Shown here piece after piece: positions 59,814-64,000 of a DNA stretch of 64,000 bases. Every line of letters begins with the position of its first letter. The first letter of the stretch is position 1. A program made the position numbers and the translations under genes. Source of the DNA: Paraspadella gotoi (Eukaryota > Chaetognatha); assembly GCA_051294375.1 (NCBI GenBank), contig CM119267.1, positions 25,059,783 through 25,123,782 of the forward strand, read 5' to 3'. The notes below the pieces were generated by a model that was not told the DNA's origin, searched no databases, and saw only the letters and a list, made by a program, of their open reading frames with translations.

Positions 59814-62800
59814 CTAGACGTTCAAGAGTCTTCCGTGACAACACTTGCAAGGATAGAAGTCTCCAGTGGCTATGGCGCCCGCCGCCGCCGCCGCCGCGAT
59901 ATTTCCATCACGCGTCATCTCTTGAAGTATTTCTTTAATTCTCGCCACGGCGAAATCCCTTCCGGTCACGCCCTCTTTTTCCGATCCGTCTCTTCGACTC
60001 TCATCGCCGTCCCTCGATTGACTGATCGATTCGTCGAGACAGCGACGATCCGATGGCGATTGACGATGTCGCTCTTTGAAATGGTGCTGCATCTCCCGCT
60101 GCTGCAGTTTCAACTGCGTGGGGGAGTGTTGGTTCTCAGTGTCATCCGGCAATCTGGTGTGGTTGCTTTCGTCGGCTAAACGGCGGTCGTTAAATCCAGA
60201 GGACTCGCCCTCTCTTTGTCGCGCCATGAACTCTACCAAATCATCCTGGATCTGCGAGGCGGAGAATCCGTTGGTCAAACCGTTGGTCAAACCGTTGATC
60301 ACCTCCGTCCATTCATTTACGTTAGCATCTGCATCGTTGGTCTTTCCGTTTGAAGAAGGTAATTGCGGCATTTCCGGGATTTGCTGCGACGCCATCAATC
60401 TTTGCAACTCGGCGACACGATCTTGCATGAACCGCTTCTCTCGAACGAGGGCCACGATCTGCGGAATAAAATTAAATTTTCAGCGAAAAGGTTTTTTCTT
60501 TTCGACAGTAGCAGGACTTAGCCGCAGTAGGATTGAGCAACACCAACAACATTAAGGCGCAACCAGCGTCACCTGCGAGTCCTTCTCCTCCGCCCGAGCT
60601 TTCATCGCCCCGCGCTGCTCGTGATAAAGAGAGATGTAGTCGCCGATGGTTTCGGTCTCGCCCTGCAGTTGCGCCACCACGTGTTCCAATCGTTGAGCCT
60701 CATCCTCCAAGTCCGCGTTTTGGCGCATCGCATCTTTTTAAGATTATTATTAGTACAATATTATTAAAACATTATATTATTTAAATAATCATAATGATAT
60801 CTTCTGCGTCGAACTCGCCTAAAAACCTCTTTGACAATTTCTCCATCGAATCCTTGACGTTCTCATACTTTTCTCGCCAAAAATGCGAGTTAGAATCGTC
60901 CTCGTTGATGGAGACGGATTGAACGCTGGCGTCGCAGGTGGAGAAAGCAGAGGTGTCGTCGGGGATGTCGCCAGCGTCAATGTCGGCACCAACGAGGACG
61001 TCGCGGTCGTTAACTGCGGCTGCAATATTATCCTCTGGATCCAAAGCTTCTGACTCTACGACATCGACCACGTTGGTAGATTTTTCCGCTTCGGCCGATT
61101 TCGTTGCTGGTAACAAATCCCACCGAGGCTCGTCGTCGTCTAACGACGACGACGACGACGACGACGACGAGCCATCCCAATTGGCGCCAATTTTCTTTAG
61201 GCTCGTCTCTTCTTCTCCCTCGATTCTTCCGCTCTCGTCCAAGAGAGACGCGTCGACGGTGGAGTCGGCCATCCTCCTCCTCATCGTCTCCAACTGAATC
61301 CTGAGCGTCTTGCATTTTTCCTCCGTGTCCTCGTAGCGATTCAAGAGGGCGTCTCGTTCAACGACCAGCGCCTCTAGTCGCTCTTCGTCGACGCGGCGCT
61401 CTTGCGGCGGCTCTGCGGCGGCTGCTTCAGTGGCGGCCCTCTCCATGGCAACCATTTGCGAACGCAATTCGGCGTTTTGGTTGCTAAGGGCGTTGACGTT
61501 TTCTTGAGCCCCTGACAGCTCCACCTACGTGAAATAGAAAACGGCGACCGGATAGAGATATAAAAAATACGATTCACTTATAACATTCTAACTTATAATT
61601 TAACAAACAACGTTAACAAAATTGATTGAACCCGGAATTCACGGTTGGTGAACGAGTACTTAGCTGTCCAAGCCAATGGGACGAGCTGAGGTTCATCAAT
61701 TTCCTTCTCTCCGCCACGCCCACCTGTAACGCCTCGAGGAGCCTCTGATTGACTCCGAAATGCATCGTCTTCTCCTCCTCTTGATTTCGTCTAATCGCCT
61801 CTCGATTCTTCTCCTCTTCCTCCTTTCGCCGCAACTCGGCAATGACGGCGTCCTTCTCGCGTGACCGCGTCTCCGTCTCCATGACGACGCGTTCCTTGGT
61901 CTCCAACTCGGCCGAAAGGCGACGGAGCGCCTCCTCGCGGGCGGAGAGAACGGAGGCCGACTCGGAGGAGGCGTGACGTTCGGTCTGGGGAATTCGAGTG
62001 GGGGGGGGGAGAATGTCAGTCATTCCTTTTACTTTTATATACAATTTCAACTTGATTCTTTTAGTCTTCCACCTGTAAAAGAGATTCTAGTCGACAAATC
62101 TCTTCGCTTTGTTTCACGAACGCCTCCTGCATCTCCACCAGTTGTGATTTCAGATCCTGTAACGAATTAAAGCCATGAATGAAAGTCACAACAAGCGGCC
62201 ACGCCCCCCTTTTTGAATTCTCTAGACGCACCTTGTTCTGTGCCAAGGCTCGACTCAACGCCATCTTGTCGTTCTCGACGGCGGCGAGGAGACGACGTCG
62301 ATCCTCCGCTTCCGCTTCGGCGCCGACTAGTCTCTCCTTCATTTGATCCACCTTTATAAAATATAGGTAATATAAACATTTATTGATTGATTTTACTTAT
62401 AAATTCAGTTTTAAAACGAAGACCTTAAACGATTCCTCTTCGAGCTGTCGACGAAGGTTCTCCTTCTCCTGCAACAACTCCAAGTTTTGGGTCTGCATCC
62501 TGTTGATCTCCTCCAAGTGGTCGTTGACGGCCTCGAGGTTAACTTTCTCTTCCATCTCAAGATTCGATTCCTTCATAGACCCTAAACTCGCCGCTAACTC
62601 AGCGCACTCGGCCATTCTGGAAAAAGAAAAAGACCCGGGAACTAATACTTAAAAAATAATAGTAAGATCTCATTCCTCTCTCGCTTCTTCTTTCTCTCTC
62701 TCATATTCTCTCTCTAATTCTCTCTCTCTCTCTGTAGAGATATGTCCCCCTTTTTCCCCCAATTTACTTGTTTACCTTTTGTTATTATCTGCCGATAGAT

Positions 62801-64000
62801 GTCTCTTTTCTTTTCTTTAGGAGATTTCACTCTTTTCTTTTCTTACCAGATGTTCTAGGCACATATATAGATACTTAGGACTTTTCCGCCCGTTACAAAA
62901 CTGTCTTTTTACGAGGCTTAGGACCCTTCACGTCACGTCACGTCACCCTTTCGATACCGTTTACAGACAGAGTCATTGTGGCCATAGAGCCCACCGTGAG
63001 ACCACACTCCGTGACTCGTGGATGCGCTTGTGGTCAGACTTTAGCTCCGTCATACACTTGTGGACGGACTTGTGGTCCATTCCATTTGACCACACTCGAG
63101 TGACGACAGCCTCGCCGACCAAGGACTCACGGCGTCGACTTACGGCGCGACCGAGCCCCCGACTTCCGTTACCACGGCGACCCGACATCTTCGACGCACG
63201 CGCAACGGCGTCAGACGCGGCCACGCCCACTTCCGGAGACGTCAGCGAGGGACGAGGACTACTTTCCTCCGTAGCGACCCGACAGCGGCGAAGCAGAGGC
63301 GACTTCGTGGACACACGGCAAGAGTTCATACACTCTCATTCTCTCTTTCTCATTCTCTCTCTCTCTCATATTCTCTCTCTCATATTCTCTCTCTCATATT
63401 CTCTCTCTCATATTCTCTCACTCTCTCTCTCTCTCTCAAAAACTTACTTTCGAGTCAACTCTTCCCTCGCCGCCGCCGTCGAGTCCTCCTCCTCCTTCAC
63501 TCTCGCCTCCAACTCGGCCGCTCGAGCCTTCGTCTGCCCCAAATGAGTTTGATATTGCGCGGCCAATGCGTCGCGTTCCGCCACCAGGTTTTGGAAGGAG
63601 ACAGTGTAATGTCGCAGTTGGGATTGCAGTTGCTGAATCTGAGAGGCAGAGAGAAAAAGATATAGTCAGCTAATGCAATACGGCTTACCCCACGACTCAC
63701 CTCGAAACTCTTCCTTTGATTCTCTTGGGCCAAAGCCTTGCTTTCCGCACTTGGCCGCGGCTCCGGCGTCTGTTGCTCCTCCTCCTCCTCCGACTGACGC
63801 TCTCGCTCCAGCGCCTGCTCCAACTTGAGCTCGAGTCGCTGACATTTGTTCTCACAGTCGGCGAGTCGCTCATCTCGTTCCTTTGACTCTTTCTCAGCGG
63901 AGACCAACTTCTCTTTGAGTTGGTTGTTGTGAAGATACAGATCGTCGTTGGCGGCGGTCGTGTCTTCCACGCGCGACTGGAGACGAGAGACGTCCTCGCG
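59814..64000 (-). CDS. GOLGA2: GOLGA2 / GM130 cis-Golgi coiled-coil golgin, C-terminal part (continues past the right edge)
   Basis: Tethers vesicles at the cis-Golgi, binding p115 and GRASP65. Nine exons: 64000-63701 (partial), 63638-63448, 62616-62424, 62351-62232, 62156-62073, 61984-61724, 61524-60819, 60733-60573 and 60458-59814; phases close to give 886 residues to the stop. Most is Glu/Arg/Leu heptad coiled coil. The golgin-A2 signature is LQGETETIGDYISLYHEQR, following the MEKLSKRFL..MRQNADL segment. The end is FYPCKCCHGRLLNV; a hydrophobic C-terminal Val fits the family's GRASP-PDZ ligand position. Intron 7 uses a GC donor (AG|GCGAGT at 60818), which exactly preserves frame; a TACTAAT branch-like site lies upstream of 60733. 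Confidence 0.87.
62690..62740. repeat. CT-rich tract in GOLGA2 intron 2
   Basis: Interrupted TCTCTC runs. The 830-bp intron 62617-63447 also carries an ACGTCACGTC repeat near 62930. 62970-63330 has open antisense and sense frames but no recognisable domain and no match to the golgin. Confidence 0.6.
63345..63440. repeat. (ATATTCTCTCTCTC)n tandem repeat
   Basis: About four 14-bp units plus flanking CT runs, immediately downstream of the 63448 donor. Confidence 0.9.

Noticed and set aside
62970-63546. Separate gene in the GOLGA2 intron (open frames on both strands)
   Set aside because: No recognisable domain, runs into CT repeats and overlaps a golgin exon; coding not supported.

Overview
This is metazoan nuclear DNA. 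It holds seven multi-exon protein genes with GT-AG introns (plus one apparent GC-AG). Exons are GC-rich, introns and intergenic DNA are AT-rich, and (GA)n/(CT)n tracts and interspersed repeats are abundant. The gene set (IP3 3-kinase, a tetraspanin, EPB41L4, IWS1, PYM, GM130) is animal-specific or animal-like. The repeat-rich, microsatellite-rich style suggests an invertebrate, but I cannot name the phylum. Nearly every exon junction was checked by hand for splice consensus and reading phase.

Layout: 1-7144 (-) inositol-trisphosphate 3-kinase, running off the left edge; an identical-LTR mini-retrotransposon sits in its intron 2 and an exon/donor-derived minisatellite in its last visible intron. 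9101-22670 (-) a tetraspanin-like four-TM gene whose 5' half lies in a ~6.7 kb direct duplication (10.77-17.45 kb and 18.25-24.91 kb) with a 25-N gap at the first copy. 26578-28503 (-) a gamma-glutamylcyclotransferase-like gene. 28.5-35.4 kb intergenic DNA with many microsatellites. 35465-39154 (+) EPB41L4 (FERM). 40027-53609 (-) IWS1, whose introns are packed with nested transposons. 55441-56962 (-) PYM1. 57.0-59.8 kb repeats, including a solo LTR. 59814-64000 (-) GOLGA2/GM130, running off the right edge.

The genes do not form a pathway; they are housekeeping, signalling and cytoskeletal neighbours. What unites the window is its repeats: at least seven families (called F1-F7 here), several with visible terminal inverted repeats, inserted into one another up to four levels deep. 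Several frame breaks (tetraspanin copy A, the IWS1 36-bp repeat) fall in repetitive DNA and look more like consensus or assembly errors than gene decay.
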